From: Serinicoccus profundi
GTDB taxonomy: Bacteria > Actinomycetota > Actinomycetes > Actinomycetales > Dermatophilaceae
Direction: 5' to 3'
DNA: 64,000 bases
Assembly: GCF_008001015.1 (NCBI RefSeq)
Contig: NZ_CP042862.1
Location: 2,976,001 to 3,040,000 of the forward strand
Shown here: positions 7,948 through 15,655 of the stretch, in pieces
Numbering within the stretch: the stretch's first letter is position 1
How the letters are laid out: every line of letters begins with the position of its first letter
The notes under the pieces: model-generated
Database searches by the model: none
What the model saw: the letters and a program-made list of their open reading frames with translations, nothing else
What the model was told of the DNA's origin: nothing
Position numbers and translations under genes: made by a program

Positions 7948-9080
7948 CGGAACGCATCTACCTCTCGAAGGCCGATGTCACCGAGGTCGAGGAGCGGTAC
8001 GTCCTTGCCGCCCTCCGATCAGGGTGGATCGCCCCTCTGGGACCCGACGTCGACACCTTTGAGCGAGAGGTCGCGGACCGAGTCGGCGTGCGCCACGCGC
8101 TGGCGCTGTCCTCTGGCACTGCCGCTCTGCATCTGGCGCTCGTGCATCTAGGGGCCCGTCCTGGCACGGTCGTCGTGCTCCCGAGCATGACGTTCGCCGC
8201 CTCAGCTAACGCCGTGGCTTACACCGGGGCGGAGCCCGTCTTCGTGGACAGCCTCATGGAGGATGGCAACGTCGACCCTGATCTACTCGTAGAAGCGGTC
8301 GATGACCAGCGCGCCAGAGGTAGGCATGTCGCTGCCGTCATGACCGTGGACCTCTTCGGGAGAGCCTGTGACTACGGGCGTATCGAGCCCGCGCTGGCGG
8401 AGCGCGAGGTGCCGCTTGTTGAGGATGCCGCGGAGGCCCTGGGTGCCACGTACAAAGGCAGGGGCGCTGGTGCGTTCGGGCGAACAGCAGCCTTGTCGTT
8501 CAACGGCAACAAGATCATGACGACCTCGGGCGGTGGCATGCTGCTCAGTAATGATGGGGCTCTCATCGATCACGCCCGGAAGCTGTCTACCCAAGCTCGA
8601 GAGCCCGTCCCGTGGTACGAGCACACCGAGATCGGCTACAACTACCGGATGTCCAACATCCTGGCAGCTCTGGGGCGTGCTCAGCTCACCCGACTCGACA
8701 CCATGATGTCCCGTCGACGGGACATCAGGCGGCGCTATGTCACAGCCTTGGAAGATGCACCACTGAGGTTCCTGGGCGAGGAAGGAAACCGCGCAGCAGG
8801 GCACGACAACTACTGGTTGACCACGGTGGTGAGCGAAGACGCCCATACTGACGTCGACCGTCTCATCAAGTCTTTCAATGACGCCGCGATCGAAGCTCGT
8901 CACCTGTGGAAGCCAATGCACAGGCAACCTGTCTTCTCCGGTGCACAGTTCTACGGATCCGGCACGTGCGACGGCCTCTTCGAGACGGGGCTGACTTTAC
9001 CGAGCGGCTCGGGCCTGGGCGATAGCGAGGTGGATCGGGTGATCGATCATCTCCGGTTGATTCTCGGGCGGGCTGCATGA
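7944..9080 (+). CDS. DegT/DnrJ/EryC1 PLP aminotransferase (PglE-like)
   Basis: A 378-residue sugar aminotransferase. The GTG start at 7944 overlaps the stop of the dehydratase (GTGA) and has GGAG 8 nt upstream; the frame is open further 5' but that would lie inside the previous gene. Family marks: SSGTAALHLAL (phosphate binding), VEDAAEALGATY, and FNGNKIMTTSGGGML containing the PLP-binding Lys. It should aminate the 4-keto sugar made by the preceding enzyme, giving UDP-4-amino-4,6-dideoxy-GlcNAc. Substrate is inferred from the gene order, which matches the Campylobacter Pgl pathway. Confidence 0.9.
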   Translation: MTERIYLSKADVTEVEERYVLAALRSGWIAPLGPDVDTFEREVADRVGVRHALALSSGTAALHLALVHLGARPGTVVVLPSMTFAASANAVAYTGAEPVFVDSLMEDGNVDPDLLVEAVDDQRARGRHVAAVMTVDLFGRACDYGRIEPALAEREVPLVEDAAEALGATYKGRGAGAFGRTAALSFNGNKIMTTSGGGMLLSNDGALIDHARKLSTQAREPVPWYEHTEIGYNYRMSNILAALGRAQLTRLDTMMSRRRDIRRRYVTALEDAPLRFLGEEGNRAAGHDNYWLTTVVSEDAHTDVDRLIKSFNDAAIEARHLWKPMHRQPVFSGAQFYGSGTCDGLFETGLTLPSGSGLGDSEVDRVIDHLRLILGRAA

Positions 9081-9700
9081 GCTACCGCGGCAAGCGCATA
9101 CTCGATCTGGCCGTCGCCATCCCGGTGGCCGTGGTCACGGCACCCGTTCAGGTCGTGGTCGCCGGTGCAATCCGGGGCACGATGGGCAAGCCGGTCCTAT
9201 TCCGACAAGAGCGTCCGGGCCTGCACGGCAGAACCTTCACCATCCTCAAGTTCCGGACCATGCTGAGCGAGGAAGCGGCGGGGTCTTCCGACGACGCCGC
9301 GCGGCTGACCTCCCTCGGACGGGTTCTCCGTAGCACCAGCCTTGACGAGTTGCCAACCTTGTGGAACGTCATTCGCGGGGACATGAGTCTGGTCGGCCCA
9401 CGCCCCCTGCTCACCGCCTACCTGTCGAGGTACTCGCCCGAGCAAGCCAGGCGCCATGAGGCCCGTCCCGGCCTGACCGGCCTTGCGCAGGTCAAAGGCC
9501 GCAACAGCCTCTCTTGGGAAGAGAAGTTCAGGTTCGACGTGCAGTACGTGGACTCCCACACGGCCATCATGGATCTACGCATCATGGCAGCAACCATTAC
9601 GGCGGTTCTAGGACGTAAGGGCATTTCAGCCCCTGACAGCGCCACCATGCCAGAGTTCCTCGGGTCCGCCGAGGCGGCACCGGAATCCCACTTCGTATGA
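9077..9700 (+). CDS. Initiating phosphosugar transferase (PglC-like, bacterial sugar transferase family)
   Basis: A 207-residue monotopic phosphoglycosyl transferase of the short PglC type. One N-terminal re-entrant helix (residues ~5-30) is followed by KFRTM, the catalytic Asp-Glu of SLDELPTLWNV, and GDMSLVGPRPLL. It transfers a phospho-sugar to undecaprenyl phosphate at the cytoplasmic face and so starts the repeat unit. The start overlaps the aminotransferase stop by 4 nt and the end overlaps the acetyltransferase. It is the only initiating transferase in the window, so it may serve both polysaccharide modules. Confidence 0.93.
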   Translation: MSYRGKRILDLAVAIPVAVVTAPVQVVVAGAIRGTMGKPVLFRQERPGLHGRTFTILKFRTMLSEEAAGSSDDAARLTSLGRVLRSTSLDELPTLWNVIRGDMSLVGPRPLLTAYLSRYSPEQARRHEARPGLTGLAQVKGRNSLSWEEKFRFDVQYVDSHTAIMDLRIMAATITAVLGRKGISAPDSATMPEFLGSAEAAPESHFV

Positions 9701-10320
9701 GGGATCTGACCATCGTGGGGGCCGGTGGGTTCGGCCGGGAGGCGTGGTGCCTCGCCTCGCTGCTCAACGACACGGAGTCACGGTGGGGTGTAGTCGCGAT
9801 CCGGGACGACCGACCCGCTCACCACCGCCAGCTTTGCGGCGACCTAGGGGCGGACATCCTCGGACCCATACACGAACTGGATACTCGGGTGGAGGAGGTC
9901 GTAGTCGCAGTGGGTGATCCGTCCATCCGACGGTCCATCACGCAACGACTCCCAAGCGACACACGCTTCGCCACGCTGGTGCACCCGCGCGCTCATCTCG
10001 GCCCCCGCGTTACCCTGGGCGACGGTTGCGTGGTGGCTGCGGGCGCCACCCTTAGCACCAACATCCAGGTCGGCAACCACGTTCACATTGATCAGAACGC
10101 CACCATCGGCCACGATTGCGTCCTTGGGGATTTCGCTCGAGTAAATCCGGCCGCTTGCCTCTCCGGAACGGTGTATGTCGGTCACGGAGCCCTCGTAGGT
10201 GCCAACGCCACCGTTCTGCAGGGTCTGGACGTCGGCGCCGAGGCCGTGGTCGGGGCCGGCGCCGTCGTGACCCGGGCCGTCGCCGCGACCATGGTGGTCA
10301 AAGGGGTGCCTGCGCGATGA
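9697..10320 (+). CDS. Sugar O/N-acyltransferase, PglD/NeuD family
   Basis: A 207-residue two-domain acyltransferase. An N-terminal Rossmann-like part (VGAGGFGREAW) is followed by a left-handed beta-helix of hexapeptide repeats from about residue 95. The catalytic His is in ATIGHDC, preceded by HIDQN. In the Pgl pathway PglD acetylates the 4-amino group to give UDP-diacetylbacillosamine; here the same role is inferred from the block dehydratase, aminotransferase, PglC-like, PglD-like. Both ends overlap neighbours by 4 nt, indicating one transcript. Confidence 0.9.
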   Translation: MRDLTIVGAGGFGREAWCLASLLNDTESRWGVVAIRDDRPAHHRQLCGDLGADILGPIHELDTRVEEVVVAVGDPSIRRSITQRLPSDTRFATLVHPRAHLGPRVTLGDGCVVAAGATLSTNIQVGNHVHIDQNATIGHDCVLGDFARVNPAACLSGTVYVGHGALVGANATVLQGLDVGAEAVVGAGAVVTRAVAATMVVKGVPAR

Positions 10321-11540
10321 CCACACCGCGCCTGATGTACGCGGTCACCGCCCCCATCTCAGCCCTCATCTTCCTCGAGGGCCAGCTCAGGGCAGCACGA
10401 GAGGCCGGGTTCGACGTGCACGTCCTGTGCGGATCCGACCCTTCCGGCCGACTGTCCCGGCGGTGTGCGGAGGAGGGGGCGACGCTGCACGAGGTAGAGG
10501 TGACGCGCACTCCCTCGCTGCGCAGCGACGCCCGTGCTTTCCTCCAGGTGGCCGCGGCACTGCGGCGGGTCCGGCCCCAGATCATGGTGGCGGGAACGCC
10601 CAAGATGAGCCTGCTGGCTCTCGCCTGCGGCAGCGTTCTGCGCGTGCCTCACCGCATCTACCTCTGTCACGGGCTGAGGTTCGAGGGGGCGTCCGGACTG
10701 CGCCGGACGGGGTTGACCCGTCTCGAGCTGCTTCTGTCGTGCCTCGCTCATCACGTCGTGGCGGTCAGCCCCAGCGTGGCTCAGGGACTCCGCACAGCAG
10801 GCGCACCGGACGGACGCGTGACTGTTCTAGGGAGCGGGTCGCCCAACGGCGTGGACCTCGAGCACTTCCAGCCGCCGTCCTCGGCTGACAGAGCATCCGC
10901 TCGCGATGAGCTGGGGCTGCGGCCCGAAGGTCGCGTCCTGGCCTTCGTGGGTCGACTGACGGGGGACAAGGGGTTGTCCACCTTGGTCGCGTTGGCCACT
11001 GCCCTGGGCAACAGCGATGAACCGGAAACCGGTCGTGGGTGGCTGCTGGTCGTCGGCGAACCCGAACCCCACAGCGCCAGGGACCAGGCGGACATGGCAG
11101 CACTTCTCGCGAACCCTCGGGTCGTCTTCGCCGGACATCAAGACGACATGCGTGTGCCCTACAAGGCCGCGGACGTCCTCGTCCTCCCGACCAGGCGGGA
11201 AGGACTACCCACCGTGGTGATTGAGGCTGCTGCTATGCAGATCCCCACCGTCGCCTACCGCGCCACCGGCACCGTCGATGCCGTCATGGACGGCGAGACG
11301 GGACTGCTGGTCACCCAGGGCGATGTACCTGCTTTCGTTGCGGCTGCGCACCTCCTGGTCAGCAATGAACGTCTGCGTGATCAGCTGGGTATACAAGCTC
11401 GCGAACGTGTCGAACGCGACTTTTCTCGTCCGCTGGTCTGGAGACAGTGGACCGAGTACCTGAGGACCCTTGTCGCGCATGCCCCTCCCGTTGCCTCTCG
11501 ACGGGCTGATGGCCATCCACATCAAGGATGCACCTCTTGA
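10317..11540 (+). CDS. Glycosyltransferase family 4 (PglA-like)
   Basis: A 407-residue GT-B glycosyltransferase. The ATG at 10317 overlaps the acetyltransferase stop. The N-terminal domain begins MTTPRLMYAVTAPISALIF and has the CHGLRFEG segment typical of PglA-like enzymes. The C-terminal domain has AFVGRLTGDKG and the EX7E pattern in RREGLPTVVIEAAAM that contacts the nucleotide sugar. It would add the second sugar to the lipid-linked primer at the cytoplasmic face. It is the only glycosyltransferase in this cassette, so a longer repeat unit needs enzymes from elsewhere, for example the second module. Confidence 0.9.
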   Translation: MTTPRLMYAVTAPISALIFLEGQLRAAREAGFDVHVLCGSDPSGRLSRRCAEEGATLHEVEVTRTPSLRSDARAFLQVAAALRRVRPQIMVAGTPKMSLLALACGSVLRVPHRIYLCHGLRFEGASGLRRTGLTRLELLLSCLAHHVVAVSPSVAQGLRTAGAPDGRVTVLGSGSPNGVDLEHFQPPSSADRASARDELGLRPEGRVLAFVGRLTGDKGLSTLVALATALGNSDEPETGRGWLLVVGEPEPHSARDQADMAALLANPRVVFAGHQDDMRVPYKAADVLVLPTRREGLPTVVIEAAAMQIPTVAYRATGTVDAVMDGETGLLVTQGDVPAFVAAAHLLVSNERLRDQLGIQARERVERDFSRPLVWRQWTEYLRTLVAHAPPVASRRADGHPHQGCTS

Positions 11541-11564
11541 CGAGCTCCGGCAGCATCCTGCCCC

Positions 11565-12569
11565 TTGGGTCGACCGCCGTTTCACGGCATGACGGTTCTC
11601 TTCACCAGGCGGCGGGGGGTCGACGAGAGGCAGAATCAATGGCTCCTCCGTGCCCGTACACTTGCTGACATGCGCTTGCAGCGAGTGAAGGAGTCGGCAC
11701 GACGGGCTTATGGAGAGATCGTCAAGGGGAGGACGAGGGTCCAAGTTATTCATTCCGCAGAGGCTCCCGCCGGTACCCAGGCCCGCTTTATCTTGTCCCC
11801 ATACCGGTCTGGGACGACCCTGCTGAGGTACTGCCTCGACTCCCACCCAGACATCGCCGTGCCGCCCGAGTCCGATTTCGTGTCCCTTATAGCGGCAGTT
11901 ATGGAAGACGAGGCCAGCATGGCCGGCTATCGCGACCTCGGGTACGACACCGAACATGTCCGTGAACTACTCGCCCATACTGCGCGAGTGCCCCTCGATA
12001 CTTACGCCTCCGGTCGGGAGTCCAGACTTGGCTGGGTAGATAAATCCCCGCGATATGCAGAAGAGCCTCTAAGGATCCTGGCTCTTTTCCCCGAGGCCCG
12101 ATTCGTCATCATGCATCGCCATCCGCTGGACCAAATTCATTCCTTCACCCGAGCCGGGTCGTTCAAGCATCCTGCTCTCGGCTCATCAACCATGGGCAAA
12201 GATCTCGTGTTGACCGCGGCAAGATACTGGCACCGCACAACACGAGGCTTGACAGCCCTCGGCGAATCAGAAAACACTACCGCGCTATCAATCAGGTATG
12301 AAGACCTCTGCAGCGATCCCCGGAACACTCTAGGCAGTATCACGTCGCATTTTCACCTGCCGTGGAACGAGTCGGTTCTCAACTACCACCTCCATAACCA
12401 CGACTTAGGTCGCGAAGCGGGGCGCGTGGCAGGTACGCGCGGGTTCAGTCTTTCCACTGGCGGGTGGGGCGCATGGCAACAAGATTGGATCGACGACACC
12501 TGGGACATCGTGGCATCTGCAGCCCAAGATCTGGGGTATAGCAAAGAGCCCTGGCGACAGGGCTCATAA
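11565..12569 (+). CDS. PAPS-dependent sulfotransferase, first of three
   Basis: A 334-residue soluble sulfotransferase. The 5'-phosphosulfate loop is LSPYRSGTTLLRYCL (about residues 75-90) and the 3'-phosphate region is IMHRHPLDQIHSF. It should move sulfate from PAPS to a sugar hydroxyl. The start is uncertain: an ATG at 11670 would remove 35 poorly conserved residues. The gene is in the AT-richest part of the window (the line at 12241-12300 is only about half G+C by eye), unlike the other two sulfotransferase genes. It follows the GT4 gene by 24 bp, and a perfect 8-bp hairpin covers its last codons. Confidence 0.85.
   Translation: MGRPPFHGMTVLFTRRRGVDERQNQWLLRARTLADMRLQRVKESARRAYGEIVKGRTRVQVIHSAEAPAGTQARFILSPYRSGTTLLRYCLDSHPDIAVPPESDFVSLIAAVMEDEASMAGYRDLGYDTEHVRELLAHTARVPLDTYASGRESRLGWVDKSPRYAEEPLRILALFPEARFVIMHRHPLDQIHSFTRAGSFKHPALGSSTMGKDLVLTAARYWHRTTRGLTALGESENTTALSIRYEDLCSDPRNTLGSITSHFHLPWNESVLNYHLHNHDLGREAGRVAGTRGFSLSTGGWGAWQQDWIDDTWDIVASAAQDLGYSKEPWRQGS
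12546..12565 (+). terminator. Perfect hairpin at the end of the sulfotransferase gene
   Basis: GAGCCCTG and CAGGGCTC form an 8-bp perfect stem around a GCGA tetraloop, ending one base before the TAA stop codon. There is no T-run after it, so it is not a classical intrinsic terminator. A GNRA-closed, GC-rich stem of this kind can act as an actinobacterial terminator or as protection of the mRNA end. It separates the Pgl-like run from the polymerase-like gene. Confidence 0.45.
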
Positions 12570-12731
12570 GATGGAGGATAGAGAGACCTGGCTGAGCGCC
12601 CAAACACCAGGAGGGCCATCCGGGTGCGTCAACTCAGCCATGACCCTGGGGCCGTTGAGGTCTAGGGCGGGAGCGAACCGACACGGGGCGAGAACTTCCT
12701 CGCAGTACGGCCCTTGGAGAGCTGTCGCCTG

Positions 12732-13940
12732 ATGGATCACCTACTCCCCACATTGGTCGTCGCCATGACTGTAGTGTTCGCGTTGGCGGCGGCTGCGCGT
12801 CGGTCGATGGGCGCAGCGCTGGTGCCGGTGTTGGCCAGCTTCTCTTTCAACAGTCTGATCGGCGTTCTGGCCATCCACGCCATCGGGCTAGGCAACGATG
12901 CTCAGTTGTACGACGACACGGCCAGAAGCACTCTCTCATTCTGGCGTGAAGGAGCTTCGAGTCGGCCCGCCGAACTCGAGGACAGGCAAGGCTACATCGT
13001 CGCGCTTGCTGCCATGTATGGTGCATTCGGCACAACCCCCTACCCCATGATCATCTTGAACGCTGCAGCGGTGGCAAGTACCGCTCTCGTCCTAGCGCAT
13101 AGCACCAAGATGCTGGGTGGAGGGACCGCAGCCGTCCGCCTCGCCCTGTGGAGTGGCATGTTCGTGCCCGGCTTGCTCTTGTGGACCAAAGACCTCATCA
13201 GAGAGCCCTTCATCTTCCTTTTCACTGCTCTCGCCGGAATGGCTGCCCTGCGCTGTGCCTTGAAACTACGTTGGGGCGCATGGGCTGCCATAGCTTTCTT
13301 AGGCCTGGCCGGCACCCGCCAAGAATCGGTCGTCACTTTGGGCATCGCCATTGTGATGGCACTGATTTTTGCTAGGCGCGACACGCTCGATCGCCGCTTT
13401 TTCGTTCTTGCCGTCTCAGCGGTGCTCATCACTCCTGTCCTGAGCTACGTCTGGGCACAACTACCATCATCCGATCTGCAGTCATCGAGGGTGGCCGTCG
13501 CTCGCGGCACGACCAGCATCGCCTCGTCCAGTACCCTCCCGGTCGACCCGCTTAACTTCGGTCGCGCATTGCTGGGTCCTCTACCATGGGAATGGACCGG
13601 CCCCCTGCTGGTCCTTGCCCTGGATGCAGTGTTCTGTTGGATTGTTCTTTTCTGCGCCATCAGATGGCTTCGACACCACCCTTCGCCAGGCCTCTGGGTG
13701 CTCTTCGTGCCTGCCATGGCGCTGTACGTGGTGGTTTCCATCACCGCTGCTTACAACTATGGCCTCTTGATCCGAATTCGAACTCAACCGCTTATGCTGC
13801 TACTTCCCCTCGCGTTCGCGGGTCTAGCCGGACCCAAGGCGGCGAGCTACGTCTGGCCCGAATCAACCAAGTCGGTCACGACCGAGCTTGGGGGTAGGCG
13901 TAGGAGGTCGAGCTACTTACCGAATAGGGCGAAGCACTGA
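12732..13940 (+). CDS. Polytopic membrane protein, probable polysaccharide polymerase (Wzy-like)
   Basis: A 402-residue protein with roughly ten hydrophobic segments and a large periplasmic-type loop near residues 255-290, the general plan of O-antigen/EPS polymerases. These share little sequence, so the call rests on topology and position beside the flippase, chain-length regulator and initiating transferase. ATG 12732 is chosen because GGAGAG lies about 11 nt before it; a TTG at 12714 is in frame. The 162-bp gap before it shows no gene. The end is basic (GGRRRRSSYLP). Composition is AT-rich like its neighbours. It converges on the flippase gene 24 bp away. It could instead be a membrane glycosyltransferase. 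Confidence 0.65.
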   Translation: MDHLLPTLVVAMTVVFALAAAARRSMGAALVPVLASFSFNSLIGVLAIHAIGLGNDAQLYDDTARSTLSFWREGASSRPAELEDRQGYIVALAAMYGAFGTTPYPMIILNAAAVASTALVLAHSTKMLGGGTAAVRLALWSGMFVPGLLLWTKDLIREPFIFLFTALAGMAALRCALKLRWGAWAAIAFLGLAGTRQESVVTLGIAIVMALIFARRDTLDRRFFVLAVSAVLITPVLSYVWAQLPSSDLQSSRVAVARGTTSIASSSTLPVDPLNFGRALLGPLPWEWTGPLLVLALDAVFCWIVLFCAIRWLRHHPSPGLWVLFVPAMALYVVVSITAAYNYGLLIRIRTQPLMLLLPLAFAGLAGPKAASYVWPESTKSVTTELGGRRRRSSYLPNRAKH

Positions 13941-13964
13941 GACCGCTCCGCCTCCAACTTCCCG

Positions 13965-15185
13965 TCAGTTCGGAGGTTTGTGTGCGATTTTCGCGGCCAA
14001 CAAGACGAGGAGTAGTGCGCCGGTAAGCTCTCCGGTCGCCCACCCCAGCGCAGCCCCGGCGCTTCCGTAGCGAGGGGCGAGGGACAGGACCGCCACAGTG
14101 GTGACGACCAGGCTCGCCATAACTGCCCCCAGGTACGCACCGCGGCGACCTGCAGCCACCGTCGATACCGTGAGTGACGTCGAGACGAATAGCGGTATCC
14201 CGGCCGCAAAGATGGCAGCGATCAAGACTCGCGCAGGCACAAAGTCCTCACCGAACGCCACCAACATCAGCCACGGTCCCATCGCAATCATGCCTACGGC
14301 AGCAGCGCAGCCGACCAACGCGGCGATAAGGGCGCTATGGAGGCCGTGGCGGGCGACGCTGCGGCGGTCACCAGTCATGGTGGCCTGCCGAATCTCGGGT
14401 GAACGTGCCTGGCCAATCGCCTGGGCCAGTATCGATCCGATCCGCACGAGGTAGGCCGTAGCAGCGAAAATCCCGAGCTCCGCGACTCCGACTGAGCGTT
14501 CGATCACCAAGCGTACGACCGTCTGATTCATGGACAGCAAGACAGCCACACCTCCCAGGGGGGCAAGGTTGCGAACTATCCGCCACACTTGTCGAAGATT
14601 TCCGCGGCGATCCTGTCGGATTCGTTCACGACCCTCGAGCATAGGAGTGATGGCGAGAGATACGAGAGCCGCACCCCAGACTGCGCCAGAGAGCTGGCCT
14701 GTTCCCAACAAGCCCACCACGGTGCCGACCACTAGTCCTGCAGAGCGACTAACATTCGCCCCGGCAACCATCCGCATCCGCCCTAGCCCTTGCCAGTAGC
14801 CGTGCACCATGAAGGCGTAAGACTCTGAAAGCCGCGCTAGGGCTAAGGGAACGGCGACGCTGAACAGCCCAGGCGTGGGGTAGATCGCCGCGATGAGAAC
14901 GCTCAGGATGAAGGCCGCTAGCCCTCCGAGTGCCATGGCATTCCGGTACTCGGGCCACCTGGTCTCGGCCTCGGGGTCGCTCGCCAACTTGTCTTGCAGC
15001 CGCAGGTGACCGAACAGAAAGAAGGGGGAGACGATGGCCAACGCCAAAGTGTATGTTCCGACAGCGCCGGCGCCCAGGCTGCGCCCGAGGACGATGAGGA
15101 CGGCTCCCTGGGCAATCGTCAGCGAAAACTTGCCTGCGACGAGAACCACCGTCCGCGACCGAAGGAAGCGGCCGAAGAAGCGCAT
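13965..15185 (-). CDS. Flippase of the Wzx/polysaccharide-transport (MOP) superfamily
   Basis: A 406-residue membrane protein with about 12 helices. The start MRFFGRFLRSRTVVLVAGKF leads into the first helix and a conserved LGRSLGAGAVGTYTLA turn, typical of Wzx/RfbX flippases that move undecaprenyl-linked repeat units outward. Its ATG shares one base with the stop of a truncated cysD copy directly upstream (TGATG), so translation is probably coupled to that fragment. No independent promoter space exists between them. It is transcribed towards the polymerase-like gene. Confidence 0.87.
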   Translation of the reverse strand: MRFFGRFLRSRTVVLVAGKFSLTIAQGAVLIVLGRSLGAGAVGTYTLALAIVSPFFLFGHLRLQDKLASDPEAETRWPEYRNAMALGGLAAFILSVLIAAIYPTPGLFSVAVPLALARLSESYAFMVHGYWQGLGRMRMVAGANVSRSAGLVVGTVVGLLGTGQLSGAVWGAALVSLAITPMLEGRERIRQDRRGNLRQVWRIVRNLAPLGGVAVLLSMNQTVVRLVIERSVGVAELGIFAATAYLVRIGSILAQAIGQARSPEIRQATMTGDRRSVARHGLHSALIAALVGCAAAVGMIAMGPWLMLVAFGEDFVPARVLIAAIFAAGIPLFVSTSLTVSTVAAGRRGAYLGAVMASLVVTTVAVLSLAPRYGSAGAALGWATGELTGALLLVLLAAKIAHKPPN

Positions 15186-15493
15186 CAGCCGTCCTTGATC
15201 GCCTGCTCGACCGAGGCGACATGCAGCCGCACCCCCAGCCGCTCCACCCAGCGGTCGCGGGTGTCCAGCACCTCGGGGAAGTCGTAGCCGGTGTCGACCT
15301 GCAGCACGGGGAAGGGCACCTTGGCCGGGTAGAACGCCTTCTCCGCCAGCCGCAGCATGACGATCGAGTCCTTGCCACCGGAGAACATCAGCACCGGCTT
15401 CTCGAACTCCGCCGCGACCTCACGGAAGATGTGGATCGACTCGGCCTCCAGCTCATCGAGCTGGGAGAGTCGGTAGCTGCCGTCGACTGTCAC
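15185..15493 (-). pseudogene. Truncated 5' copy of cysD (sulfate adenylyltransferase subunit 2)
   Basis: The 102 codons match the first 102 of the full cysD at 28759-29670 with only two amino-acid differences (Asn to Ser at residue 6, Leu to Val near 88). The PP-loop [10 protein letters not shown] is kept. The frame ends after EQAIKDG, where the intact gene continues. At the DNA level about 13 bases differ over 357 bp, mostly third positions, so the copy is not a fresh duplication. It lacks two thirds of the enzyme and cannot be active. It still has the GTG start, upstream leader and TGATG coupling, now to a flippase instead of cysN. Confidence 0.93.
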
Positions 15494-15544
15494 TCCTGCG
15501 CCTTTCCCCTACGGATGCTGCAGCGTGTCACGATATCGGACTTC
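15188..15544 (-). repeat. Direct repeat, copy 1 (cysD 5' end plus leader)
   Basis: This 357-bp block matches 29365-29721 in the same orientation with a constant offset of 14177 bp and no gaps, about 96% identical by eye. It includes about 50 bp upstream of the GTG start. Similarity stops sharply at both ends. A homologous block of this size can support recombination that would delete or circularise the 14 kb between. Confidence 0.95.
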
Positions 15545-15655
15545 GTGTCGCAACCTCGCATCGCGAGCGGCTAGGTAGATTGCTGCTGGGCAAGTCCCTA
15601 TTGTTGCCCGGTGGGTTCTCCGTCCCGACCCGCCCCCGAGAGCACCGGAGTATGC

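Noticed and set aside
15185-15493. A genuine short cysD paralogue
   Set aside because: It ends abruptly at the loss of similarity and lacks two thirds of the enzyme; only the 5' part is present.
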